Shown in pieces: positions 1 through 7,312 of a stretch of DNA of 64,000 nucleotides. Below the pieces are notes generated by a model that saw nothing but the letters and a program-made list of their open reading frames with translations, did no database searches and was not told the DNA's origin. The first letter of the stretch is position 1; every line of letters starts with the position of its first letter. Source of the stretch: an uncultured Flavobacteriales bacterium. Its GTDB lineage: Bacteria > Bacteroidota > Bacteroidia > Flavobacteriales_E > Vicingaceae. The stretch lies in NCBI GenBank assembly GCA_905479995.1, contig CAJQON010000015.1, positions 62,001-126,000 on the forward strand, written 5' to 3'. A program made the position numbers and the translations under genes.

Positions 1-2
1 TT

Positions 3-1115
3 TTTAAGAAAGAGTTGGAGTGGATGAGACGTCAACCAAAAGCAAGAGGGACAAAGGCAAAATCTCGTGAAGACGCCTTTCATGTAACTAAAGAAATTGC
101 GCATCAGAAGAAGGATAAAAGTAAAGTAGCACTCGAAATAAACATGAGTAGGCTAGGGAGTAAAATTTTGGAAATTCACCATGCCAACAAAGCATTTGGT
201 GATTTACAAATATTAGATGATTTCAATTACATTTTTAAGACAAGAGAACGCGTTGGAATAGTTGGTAAAAACGGAGTAGGTAAAACTACGTTTTTAGATA
301 TTGTAATGGGAATGCAAGAGGTTGATTCGGGGAAAGTGGTGCAAGGTGAGACTGTTGTATTTGGTTATTATACCCAAAGCGGTATGAAGTTAAAAGATGA
401 CAAAAAAGTGATTGAAACAGTAAAGGACATTGCTGAAGTTATTCCGTTAAATAAAGGCAAGAAAATAACTGCAGCCCAATTGTTAGAGCGGTTTTTATTT
501 CCAAAACACATGCACTATAACTTAGTAGAAAAGCTGAGTGGAGGAGAGAAAAGAAGGCTGTATTTGTTGACCATTTTAATGAAAAACCCTAATTTTTTAA
601 TACTAGATGAGCCTACCAACGATTTGGATATTATTACCTTAAATGTATTGGAAGAATTTTTAGAGGAATTTCCAGGTTGTTTAATGATAGTAACACACGA
701 TAGGTATTTTATGGATAAATTGGTTGACCATTTGTTTGTGTTTGAAGGCGATGGGAAAATCAAAGATTATTTAGGGAAGTATAACGATTACCGCCTTGAA
801 CTTAAAGCCAAAAGTAATGCTAAAAATACTGCGCCTAAAAAAGAGGTAAAGGTAGTGAAGGAAGTTGCAGTTCAAAATCCTGGAAAAGATACTGCTCCAA
901 AAATTAAGCTATCGTACAAAGAAAAAGTAGAGTTTGAAGCTTTAGAATACGATTTAGAACAATTGGAAATCAAGAAAAAAGAGTTGTCAGATAGGCTGAA
1001 TAATGCCACAACTGAGCATGAAGAAATTATGGAGATTACCACAGAATTTGGAACGGTAACAAAGGCTTTGGAAGAAAAAACAGACCGTTGGTTAGTACTT
1101 TCTGAATTTGCGTAA
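3..1115 (+). CDS. uup: ABC-F family ATPase, 3' part (Uup-like)
   Basis: This is the C-terminal part of a duplicated-ATPase ABC-F protein. The reading frame is open to the left window edge, so the listed TTG start at 15 is only an artefact and the N-terminal ABC domain lies outside. The basic linker with WMRRQPKARGTKAKSR is the ABC-F interdomain linker. The second ABC domain has Walker A GKNGVGKT (about residue 84 of the ORF), signature LSGGEKRR (about 174) and Walker B FLILDEPTNDLD (about 195). The last 60 residues are charged and helical, like the Uup C-terminal coiled coil. There are no membrane segments. Family knowledge places these proteins on ribosomes or branched DNA structures. Uup is preferred over other ABC-F subfamilies because of the coiled-coil tail, but the missing half limits certainty. 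Confidence 0.9.
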   Translation, partial: FKKELEWMRRQPKARGTKAKSREDAFHVTKEIAHQKKDKSKVALEINMSRLGSKILEIHHANKAFGDLQILDDFNYIFKTRERVGIVGKNGVGKTTFLDIVMGMQEVDSGKVVQGETVVFGYYTQSGMKLKDDKKVIETVKDIAEVIPLNKGKKITAAQLLERFLFPKHMHYNLVEKLSGGEKRRLYLLTILMKNPNFLILDEPTNDLDIITLNVLEEFLEEFPGCLMIVTHDRYFMDKLVDHLFVFEGDGKIKDYLGKYNDYRLELKAKSNAKNTAPKKEVKVVKEVAVQNPGKDTAPKIKLSYKEKVEFEALEYDLEQLEIKKKELSDRLNNATTEHEEIMEITTEFGTVTKALEEKTDRWLVLSEFA

Positions 1116-1619
1116 TTAAGATCGCGTTAATTGCTTTATTATGTTTTTGTGTTGCGGATAGCTTTGAGTTAATTCATCTCTTTTAGCTAGTTCAAAATCT
1201 TCAAAATCAAAACCAGGAGCTACAGTACAGCCAACAAAGGAATAGGAATCTTCTGTTTCAACATTAGAGGCAAACCAGCAATTTGCAGGAACAGTTAGCT
1301 GAGGAAAATGTCCTTTTTCAAGGTCCATTCCAACCGTATGTTTAATGTATTTGCCATCTGGATAAATTACATGAACCGATAAGGAAGATCCACTATAAAA
1401 GTGCCAAATTTCATCTTGTTTAATTCTATGGAAACCAGAAAAATTACTAGAAGTCAATAAGAAATAAATGCTGGTACAATAATTTCTATCGCCATTAAAT
1501 CCAGTAAGGTTAGATTGAGGTAAAATTCCTTTACTTCGATATTCCTCTTTGTAAAACCCTCCTTCTGGATGTTCTATTAGGTTTAATTTGTTGACTATAC
1601 TTGAATAGTTTGTTGACAT
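1116..1619 (-). CDS. Cupin superfamily protein, DUF985 type
   Basis: The 167-residue cytosolic protein matches the DUF985 (Cupin_5) family. It starts with the typical IEHPEGGFYKEEYRS stretch, has the FHRIKQDEIWHFYSGSSL cupin strand pair, and ends with the VGCTVAPGFDFEDFELA region that closes these proteins. Length is normal for the family. The fold is a small beta-barrel that probably binds a sugar-like or other small ligand; the biochemical role is not established. It ends immediately after the convergent ABC-F gene and starts 9 bases after the stop of the DUF2400 gene, so the two minus-strand genes are probably co-transcribed. Confidence 0.85.
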   Translation of the reverse strand: MSTNYSSIVNKLNLIEHPEGGFYKEEYRSKGILPQSNLTGFNGDRNYCTSIYFLLTSSNFSGFHRIKQDEIWHFYSGSSLSVHVIYPDGKYIKHTVGMDLEKGHFPQLTVPANCWFASNVETEDSYSFVGCTVAPGFDFEDFELAKRDELTQSYPQHKNIIKQLTRS

Positions 1620-1628
1620 AATATGTAG

Positions 1629-2381
1629 TTAAAATTTTTCAAAAACGCCCAATCCAAATAGGCTGAAATCATATTTTACAGGATCATTAACATCCATTTT
1701 TCGTAAGCTTTCGGTTAGTTCAATCACTGCTTTCCAGTCGTTTTGGGTACGCTTTAATAACCCAAGCTTCCGTGCTACATTTCCAGAATGAACATCCAAG
1801 GGACACATTAGGTTTTGTGTTGGAATGTTTTTCCAAATACCAAAATCTACTCCACGATTATCTTTTCTTACCATCCACCTCAAAAACATATTTATTCGTT
1901 TAGCAGATGAATTTTTTAAAGGATCAGAAACGTGTTTTGTGGTTCTACTAGGATGATCGATAGAGAAAAATGTTTTTTTAAAATTCCCAATCCCCAATTG
2001 CATGTTATCAGCTACAAAAGTGTGTTCTAATCCACCATGGTTGAGGTAAATGTTTCGCAATGAACAAATAAAATAGTTCAAATCGATGGAATTAAAAGTT
2101 CGATGTTTAAAATTATCAAACCGTTTTAAATCCTTTTCACTATGGTTAAGCACAAAATCGTATGGAGCCATATCCATTAACTCCACTAAACTATGAGCAT
2201 TCTTAACAATGGTCTTTCGTTGCCCCCAAGCTATGGTAGCACTCAGGAAACCTGCAATTTCAATGTCTTCGTTTTTGCTAAACAAATGAGGAATAGCAAT
2301 AGGGTCAGGTTCAATGAATGATTTTCTGTTGAACTGGTCATATTTTTCTTCTAAAAGTTGGTATATTTCTTGCTCATTCAT
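1629..2381 (-). CDS. DUF2400 (TIGR02757) family protein
   Basis: A 250-residue soluble protein of the DUF2400/TIGR02757 family, recognised from the opening IPHLFSKNEDIEIAGFLSA, the AWGQRKTIVKNAHSL motif, and the C-terminal half RMNMFLRWMVRK-like segment followed by PLDVHSGNVARKLGLL. That last part resembles the helix-hairpin region of HhH-GPD DNA glycosylases, so a nucleic-acid role is possible, but no reaction is known. No signal peptide or membrane segment is visible. It lies upstream of the cupin gene on the same strand. Confidence 0.85.
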   Translation of the reverse strand: MNEQEIYQLLEEKYDQFNRKSFIEPDPIAIPHLFSKNEDIEIAGFLSATIAWGQRKTIVKNAHSLVELMDMAPYDFVLNHSEKDLKRFDNFKHRTFNSIDLNYFICSLRNIYLNHGGLEHTFVADNMQLGIGNFKKTFFSIDHPSRTTKHVSDPLKNSSAKRINMFLRWMVRKDNRGVDFGIWKNIPTQNLMCPLDVHSGNVARKLGLLKRTQNDWKAVIELTESLRKMDVNDPVKYDFSLFGLGVFEKF

Positions 2382-2426
2382 TATTCGTTAAAAGTAAATA
2401 TTTAACTTTAACCAAAATTAGTTGAT

Positions 2427-3179
2427 TTGAGAATAAAAACTTTTCTACCCTTAGCCATAATAATGCTGCTGTTTACAGCAAACATTAGTGCGCAATCAAA
2501 AAAAGAATTAAAGCAACGTAAATTGGAGATGCTCGTAAAAATGCGTGCATTAATTGCTTCTGGTAAATCAGATTCCTTAATTGATTATGTTAAAGCGTTA
2601 ACATCAGTAGCAGATACTTCTGTGCAAACTTACGAATCTACCACACAAAGTGGAGGAGTGTTAGAAATGATTGTTTTGGATGGTGATACTGTTTATATCT
2701 ACAACATGCAAACATTTACTGTAGTTGATTTACAACCTTATGGCAATGTTCTTAAAGATAGAAAATTTAGAAAACTTCGATTCCATGTTAAGAAAACATA
2801 TCCTTATGCCAAAATTGCTGCTGATAACTTAACAAAATACAACAAACAACTAGAAACCGTTACTTCAAAAAGAAAGCGTAGGAAAATTATGAAGCTAAGG
2901 GAAAAGGTTTTAAAAGAGGAGTTTGAAGATGTGATTAAAGACATGTCACAAACATCGGGTAGAGTGCTTATTAAGTTAATTGATAGAGAAACTGGCCAAT
3001 CGACTTATGAGATTATTAAAGAGATGCGAGGTGGTTTTAAGGCTTGGACTTATCAAGGTGTAGGTAAATTGTACGGAGCAAATTTAAAACAGCGCTACGA
3101 TCCTAAAAACAATGAAGAAGACGAAATGATAGAAAGAGTAGTTCAGTCGTTAATAGATGAGGGAAGTATTTCTTACTAA
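2427..3179 (+). CDS. DUF4294 domain protein, secreted
   Basis: A 250-residue protein conserved in Bacteroidota. A TTG start at 2427 gives a good signal peptide (MRIKTFLPLAIIMLLFTANISA, then Q); the first in-frame ATG would remove its basic n-region, so TTG is preferred. The DUF4294 domain covers about residues 90-235, with RKLRFHVKKTYPYAKIAA and the terminal TYQGVGKLYGANLKQRYDP. The domain is rich in Arg and Lys. It probably works in the periplasm or at the outer membrane; function is unknown. It is convergent with the START-like gene and overlaps it by four bases. Confidence 0.85.
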   Translation: MRIKTFLPLAIIMLLFTANISAQSKKELKQRKLEMLVKMRALIASGKSDSLIDYVKALTSVADTSVQTYESTTQSGGVLEMIVLDGDTVYIYNMQTFTVVDLQPYGNVLKDRKFRKLRFHVKKTYPYAKIAADNLTKYNKQLETVTSKRKRRKIMKLREKVLKEEFEDVIKDMSQTSGRVLIKLIDRETGQSTYEIIKEMRGGFKAWTYQGVGKLYGANLKQRYDPKNNEEDEMIERVVQSLIDEGSISY

Positions 3180-3559
3180 CCTCCTAAAATTGAATGTAGA
3201 TCAGCAACTTGGCTCTCCCATAAGAGTTTGGCTTCATCTAGCTCATCTTCTTCAGCAAAATCGGTAATAATTAAAGAAACATCTTTGGTAATGTCATCTA
3301 TTTGGATTTTAAATTCAAAGTAATATTCTTCCTCTTCATCTTCATTCCATTTAAAACGGATGTATTGATTCATTTTTTTTGAAAGTAACACTGCTTTCTC
3401 TTCGCTGCTTTCCCAAATAAAAGTGAATTTTTCGCCTCTAGAATTTACATTGTCGGCAAACCATTGACTTAAACCACTTGGTGTAGAAATGTAAGTGTAT
3501 AATAATTTGGGTGATGATTTCACCACAAACTCTGCTTCAAATTTTACTTTATCTCCCAT
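3176..3559 (-). CDS. START-like domain protein
   Basis: A 127-residue cytosolic protein with the compact helix-grip (START/SRPBCC, AHSA1-like) pattern: an opening strand KVKFEAEFVVKSSPKLLYTYI, the GLSQWFADNV helix, a central sheet with FKWNEDEEEEYYFEF, and a C-terminal helix with WESQVADLHSIL. It is very acidic. Proteins of this size and sequence are widespread single-domain members in Bacteroidota. They may bind a hydrophobic ligand or act as co-chaperones, but the ligand is not known. Its stop overlaps the stop of the convergent DUF4294 gene. Confidence 0.85.
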   Translation of the reverse strand: MGDKVKFEAEFVVKSSPKLLYTYISTPSGLSQWFADNVNSRGEKFTFIWESSEEKAVLLSKKMNQYIRFKWNEDEEEEYYFEFKIQIDDITKDVSLIITDFAEEDELDEAKLLWESQVADLHSILGG

Positions 3560-3652
3560 AATATCACACTGTTAAGTCTACACGCAATATAGACAAAAAA
3601 ATGAATTTATTGAAGGGAGTAGAATGAAATAAAAAAATATAATGATGAATGG

Positions 3653-3681
3653 TTGATAAATGGACAAAAGCATTATATTTG
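3653..3681 (+). promoter_or_regulatory. Bacteroidota-type promoter of tRNA-Met
   Basis: TTG at 3653-3655, an 18-base spacer, then TATATTTG at 3674-3681 match the Bacteroidota sigma factor consensus (-33 TTG, -7 TAnnTTTG). The start point would fall near 3688, a few bases before the mature tRNA. Confidence 0.75.
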
Positions 3682-3693
3682 CACCCATATTTT

Positions 3694-3767
3694 GGCGAGG
3701 TAGCTCAGTTGGTTAGAGCACTGGATTCATAACCCAGAGGTCAAGAGTTCAAATCTCTTTCTCGCTA
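3694..3767 (+). tRNA. tRNA-Met (CAT anticodon)
   Basis: A complete 74-base cloverleaf can be drawn. The acceptor stem is GGCGAGG with TCTCGCT, the D arm is GCTC-AGTTGGTTA-GAGC, the anticodon loop is TTCATAA, and the T arm is AGAG-TTCAAAT-CTCT. CCA is not encoded. The anticodon CAT and the lack of the three G-C pairs of initiator tRNA point to elongator tRNA-Met; a lysidine-modified tRNA-Ile(CAT) cannot be fully excluded. Positions 31 and 39 (A and C) do not form a Watson-Crick pair. Confidence 0.93.
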
Positions 3768-3773
3768 CTTAAA

Positions 3774-3803
3774 AAGCTTCAACGATAGTTGGAGCTTTTT
3801 TTT
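3774..3803 (+). terminator. Rho-independent terminator after tRNA-Met
   Basis: AAGCTTCAAC, a GATA loop and GTTGGAGCTT form a ten-pair stem (one G-T), followed by eight T. It closes the tRNA transcript just before the convergent hypothetical gene. Confidence 0.88.
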
Positions 3804-3820
3804 AGTTCTAGATTTCGTTA

Positions 3821-4318
3821 TTAAGAATCAAACCAATAAAAATCACCATCAGTACCTGTGAATGTTTTCTCTCCAGCACAACCAACAAAAAACCTTATGC
3901 TTAATCCATTTTTAAAATTAGCGGCAAAGGTTCTAACTTTATCACAATGTTCACGATGAAACTTTAGCTCGCTTTCTTCCAATTTGTATGGTAAATCATC
4001 AACCATATCTACATAATAATTACCTACATATTGATTTTGCTCATTAAATACAAGTACCCTTGAAGTTGCTCGTTTGGACATTCCCCAATACCAACTTGAG
4101 GTTATAATTTTAAATTGTCTTCCATCTTTTGTACTAAACTTGCCAAGATATTTTAAGTGGGTTTCGCCTTCACCTCCATAAGTCCATTTTCCAAACACAA
4201 ACATTTCTCCAACACTCTCCTTTTCTAAAACTTGCTGTCTTATTTCATTGAAATTATCTTGACCAAAAGCATAGCCTCCAACAAACAGCAAAAATGAAAT
4301 GATGAAGAGTCTTTTCAT
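3821..4318 (-). CDS. Secreted hypothetical protein
   Basis: I do not recognise this 165-residue protein. It has a clear signal peptide (MKRLFIISFLLFVGGYAFG, then Q) and no further membrane segment, so it should be periplasmic. The mature part is rich in aromatic residues and contains three Cys-containing spots, including REHCDKVRTF and FFVGCAGEKTF, possibly a disulfide. The predicted content is mostly beta strand. It follows the 82-codon gene at 4320-4568 with a one-base gap and is probably co-transcribed with it. It is convergent with the tRNA-Met unit. Confidence 0.7.
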   Translation of the reverse strand: MKRLFIISFLLFVGGYAFGQDNFNEIRQQVLEKESVGEMFVFGKWTYGGEGETHLKYLGKFSTKDGRQFKIITSSWYWGMSKRATSRVLVFNEQNQYVGNYYVDMVDDLPYKLEESELKFHREHCDKVRTFAANFKNGLSIRFFVGCAGEKTFTGTDGDFYWFDS

Positions 4319-4319
4319 T

Positions 4320-4568
4320 TTAAGCTCTTAAAATATTAAGCAATTCACTAATCCTGTTCATGCTACTGTGCTGTTTTAGTTTGCTTTCTCCACTAAATGC
4401 GGCAACAGGAGCTTCTTGTTCAATTAGGTCATACAATTCAATTAATATTTCGTCACCATCATCTTCTGGAAACTCTATTAAATATGAATCATAATCAATC
4501 GTTTCCATAAATAGTTTCTCAGTAAGCTTAGCAGCGAGTAACCTGTCTTCTTTGTTAAATGATTCCAT
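4320..4568 (-). CDS. Small acidic hypothetical protein
   Basis: An 82-residue cytosolic protein of unknown function. It is acidic (PEDDGDEILIELYDLIEQE) and mostly helical, without signal peptide, membrane segment or metal motif. It is upstream of the secreted 165-residue hypothetical protein, separated by one base, which supports a two-gene transcription unit. It is kept as a gene because the frame starts with ATG, is free of stops, and its spacing to the next gene is typical of translational coupling. It could be a small regulatory protein, but nothing in the sequence shows this. Confidence 0.6.
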   Translation of the reverse strand: MESFNKEDRLLAAKLTEKLFMETIDYDSYLIEFPEDDGDEILIELYDLIEQEAPVAAFSGESKLKQHSSMNRISELLNILRA

Positions 4569-4665
4569 CCTTCTAAATTAACGAAAAACCTGAACTCTTT
4601 TTGTTTTAGAGGGAAGCGTATAAAACATTTGTACCATTAGCTGCTTAGGAAAGATGTTAAATAGC

Positions 4666-4673
4666 TACTTTTG
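4666..4673 (+). promoter_or_regulatory. -7 promoter element TACTTTTG
   Basis: The octamer TACTTTTG matches TAnnTTTG. No good -33 TTG lies at the right distance. If used, transcription would start near 4680, which favours the ATG at 4694 or 4703 as start of the next gene instead of TTG 4682. Confidence 0.45.
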
Positions 4674-4693
4674 AATGAATTTTGATTAATGCG

Positions 4694-5443
4694 ATGGAAC
4701 AGATGAATGACGAGAAAATAGCAAGCATAAATGAAGCGATAACTGCTTATTTTAAGGATAATCCAAAAGTAGAGTGGATACCCGTAAAAGAAATTATGCC
4801 ACAATTAATAGCAGCTGGTATCTTTTATAAAGATGAAAAGAAAGGGTTGCCGCTTCGTAAAATTTTAAGAGCCTTAGATAAGGATAATGATTTAGCTAAA
4901 ATTCCATTGTTACATGCAGAAAGAAAAGGGGTAGATACTTATTGGTACTTTGTTAGAGAGGGAGCTAAATATGTTACAAAAGACATTATTTTGCCTATTT
5001 CCAATAAACAACAAGCAGCATTAAAAAGAGAGAACAGTGATGAGTATTACTTAATAGGTTTGTGCAATGAGTTATTAAATGAAAAAGCCATTCACCAGCA
5101 TACGTTTAATTTTTTGTGGGGAGACTATCATAAAGATGGAAAAACAAGAACAAAATTGCCTTTGGATGCTTATTACGTAGGTTTAAATACTGTTGTTGAG
5201 CTTTTTGAAAAAGAAGATGAATCGGCCGATGAGGAGAAAGCACAGACCATAAGTAACATGAATAGAAGTGAACAAAGAAAAAAGTATGCGCAGCGGAAGA
5301 GAGAGGTTTTGGAAGAAAAAAAGATTCATTTAATGGAAATAGATTACGATGAATTTGAATGTAACAAAGAGAATAGATTAGTTCGCAACAAAGAGGCAGA
5401 TGTTAAGGTTTTAGAGGAGATCTTTAAAGATTTTTTGAAATAG
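4694..5443 (+). CDS. Winged-helix plus degenerate nuclease-like protein
   Basis: Not an annotated family I can name. The protein (249 codons from ATG 4694; the track uses TTG 4682) has an N-terminal winged-helix-like region with WIPVKEIMPQLIAAGIFYK and GLPLRKILRALDK (about 30-95). Its second half (about 130-250) follows the pattern of PD-(D/E)xK endonucleases of the Vsr/DUF559 type: FNFLWGDYHKDG, LPLDAYYVGLNTVVELFEKE, then an RRKYAQRKREVL-like helix and a strand IHLMEIDYDEFE. The Asp and Glu positions are present but the usual catalytic Lys or Gln after the Glu is not obvious. It may be a DNA-binding or nuclease-derived regulator. It precedes the HExxH gene by 40 bases. Confidence 0.65.
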   Translation: MEQMNDEKIASINEAITAYFKDNPKVEWIPVKEIMPQLIAAGIFYKDEKKGLPLRKILRALDKDNDLAKIPLLHAERKGVDTYWYFVREGAKYVTKDIILPISNKQQAALKRENSDEYYLIGLCNELLNEKAIHQHTFNFLWGDYHKDGKTRTKLPLDAYYVGLNTVVELFEKEDESADEEKAQTISNMNRSEQRKKYAQRKREVLEEKKIHLMEIDYDEFECNKENRLVRNKEADVKVLEEIFKDFLK

Positions 5444-5483
5444 AAAAAAGCTCATTTTTATTTGATTTATAAAAGACATTAGT

Positions 5484-6245
5484 ATGTTTAAATTGTTTGC
5501 TCCAAAAGAAAAAAAATGTCCCATAAGTGAAGACAGAAGGATATTTATAGAAAGTGCCTTGCCGTGGTTGTTTAATACCTTTGGAGAGGAGTTTTGCCAA
5601 AACCAGCAGGTGTTTACATCGGTAAAAGAATTGCTGAACCATTATCAATTAGAAAAAGCTTCTTTGGATGATATAGGAACCGTTGTGGCGCAACTTATGA
5701 GCATAGATTTTAATAAGGTAGAATTGGAGGTTTATGAGGAAGGAGAAGAGACTTTAGATATAGATGGTAATCCAATTTACATAGAAACCGAAGAAGAAGA
5801 ACAGACTACTGGAGGACTATATCTTGGTAAAAATGAAAATGGAAAGTTTGAGGTTGGTATAGAGCGTTCGGTATTGAGAGATCCTGTAAACTTAGTGTTT
5901 ACTTTGGCACATGAGTTTGCTCATATTAAATTATTGGGGGAAGAAAAAATAACTGAAAACGATGAGCATCTTACAGACTTAACTCCACTCGTTTTTGGAT
6001 TAGGAGTTTTTGGTGCTGCAAGTGTTTTTTCATTTAACCAAACACCACAAGGTTGGGCACACCGATCGTCAGGGTATTTAACGCAAATGGAATGGGGTTA
6101 TGCCCTAGCAGTTTATGCACATTTAAGAGAAGAAGAAGCTCCTGAATGGGTAGCGTATTTACCTAAAAATGTTCAAGCAGACTTTAAGAGAAGTGTTGCT
6201 TTTATGCTTGAAAATGAAACCCAACTATTTAAAGAGAAATGGTAA
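5484..6245 (+). CDS. HExxH metallopeptidase-like protein
   Basis: A 253-residue soluble protein containing LAHEFAHIKLLGE, a zinc-binding HExxH motif (about residues 143-147), followed after about 12 residues by acidic NDEHLTDLTPLVFGLGVFGA, which supplies a likely third ligand. This is a minimal gluzincin arrangement similar to ImmA/IrrE and M48-like proteins. No signal peptide or transmembrane helix precedes the motif, so it should act in the cytosol. The N-terminal third is unrecognised. It follows the winged-helix/nuclease-like gene on the same strand, and the two may form a unit. Proteolysis is inferred from the motif only. Confidence 0.65.
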   Translation: MFKLFAPKEKKCPISEDRRIFIESALPWLFNTFGEEFCQNQQVFTSVKELLNHYQLEKASLDDIGTVVAQLMSIDFNKVELEVYEEGEETLDIDGNPIYIETEEEEQTTGGLYLGKNENGKFEVGIERSVLRDPVNLVFTLAHEFAHIKLLGEEKITENDEHLTDLTPLVFGLGVFGAASVFSFNQTPQGWAHRSSGYLTQMEWGYALAVYAHLREEEAPEWVAYLPKNVQADFKRSVAFMLENETQLFKEKW

Positions 6246-6256
6246 ACTATTTCGTA

Positions 6257-7111
6257 TTATGAAATAATAGGTCCTGGAACTGGAACTTTTTCTGTACCAG
6301 TAGTTCCTTGCTCTAATGCCAACAATTCTTCTTCTTTTCTAGAATAGGCCTCTATCATTTTTATGGTAACAATGGCCAATGGAATACCTAAAATTGACAG
6401 TACAATATCTCCGGTAGTCATACCCAAATAATCGTTTAAACCTTCGCCACCAAAAGCAGAGTTTATAATGTTTTGACCGATGTTAGAAATGATCCATAAA
6501 GCCCACCAAATGCCCATCAAATTAAAGCTTTTTGGAGCAGCAGAATCAAGAGACTTTGCAGCAATTAATCCACTGGTTTTAGTCCACATTTCTTTCATTA
6601 TTTGGTAAGGACGGAACAACGATAGTATAGGAACAAACCATGCACCAGCAGCCCAACCTTCGGATAACTCACAATTGGTTCGGATGTTTAAATTGTAATA
6701 CGCTCGCCTAAACCATTGTATAAAAGTAACAGCTGAAACAATGTAAACTCCCAAATAAATTAAAGCCAAAATCGATTCTCTATTGTCGTTTGCTTCTAAC
6801 TCAGCATCAGGAAACATGGTTCCATCAATTAGTTGCGTTAATAAGTTGTATTGCATAAAAGAAGAAATAATCGACAAAATTTCTACCACCAAAACCGACC
6901 AGATGAGTATTGTAGCAATTTTTGCTCTGTCCTTGTTTGGTCTAATTTTTTCTTTAATGGTAGCCGATAAATTCAATTGCTTTTCGGTGACTTTGTAATC
7001 AGCACAGGTTACTTCAAAAGTTGGTTTTTCGTCAGTTAAACCACACACAATTCCTTGTTTTAAATCAAACTTCTTGTTCACACAAGTCTCACATAATTTT
7101 ATTCTATCCAT
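6257..7111 (-). CDS. DUF4328 membrane protein with Cys-rich N-terminus
   Basis: A 284-residue membrane protein. The first 40 residues carry four Cys in the pattern C-x2-C...C...C (LCETCVNKKF, IVCGLT, VTCADY), probably a small zinc-binding or redox knuckle. From about residue 65 come four or five transmembrane helices with the DUF4328 hallmarks: WFRRAYYNLN, GWAAGAWFVPILSLFRPYQIMKEMW and an IWWALWIISNIG helix. The C-terminus is a short charged helix (AYSRKEEELLALEQG) and tail. The function is unknown. It is convergent with the HExxH protein, 11 bases apart. Confidence 0.82.
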   Translation of the reverse strand: MDRIKLCETCVNKKFDLKQGIVCGLTDEKPTFEVTCADYKVTEKQLNLSATIKEKIRPNKDRAKIATILIWSVLVVEILSIISSFMQYNLLTQLIDGTMFPDAELEANDNRESILALIYLGVYIVSAVTFIQWFRRAYYNLNIRTNCELSEGWAAGAWFVPILSLFRPYQIMKEMWTKTSGLIAAKSLDSAAPKSFNLMGIWWALWIISNIGQNIINSAFGGEGLNDYLGMTTGDIVLSILGIPLAIVTIKMIEAYSRKEEELLALEQGTTGTEKVPVPGPIIS

Positions 7112-7205
7112 CTTTCGAAAATAATAAAAATAGTCTAAGAATGTGAGGTGTTGAGTTATTAAAAGACAATTTGAACTCGAAAGAAAGGTGTCTTCTTATT
7201 GTTAA

Positions 7206-7270
7206 GTTCTCGATAGAATTTTTGAATTTGTCTGTTCGAGTTCCCGAAAAATTTCGGGAGTATCGAGAAC
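7206..7270. repeat. Nested palindromic intergenic element
   Basis: Outer arms GTTCTCGATA (7206-7215) and TATCGAGAAC (7261-7270) are perfect inverted repeats; inside lies TCCCGAAAAATTTCGGGA (7242-7259), a second palindrome. No T-run follows. It resembles the short repetitive palindromes common between Bacteroidota genes. It occupies most of the gap between the DUF4328 and radical SAM genes; the 68-codon ORF across it is not a gene. Confidence 0.75.
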
Positions 7271-7312
7271 AAAAAATTAAAAACCAATCGAACTGATAGT
7301 GATCTGACAAAA

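Noticed and set aside
5424-5648. 74-codon minus-strand ORF
   Set aside because: Overlaps the start of the HExxH gene and the end of the previous gene; no family resemblance.
7104-7310. 68-codon minus-strand ORF between the DUF4328 and radical SAM genes
   Set aside because: It runs through the nested palindrome, has no recognisable start context or composition and overlaps the DUF4328 start.
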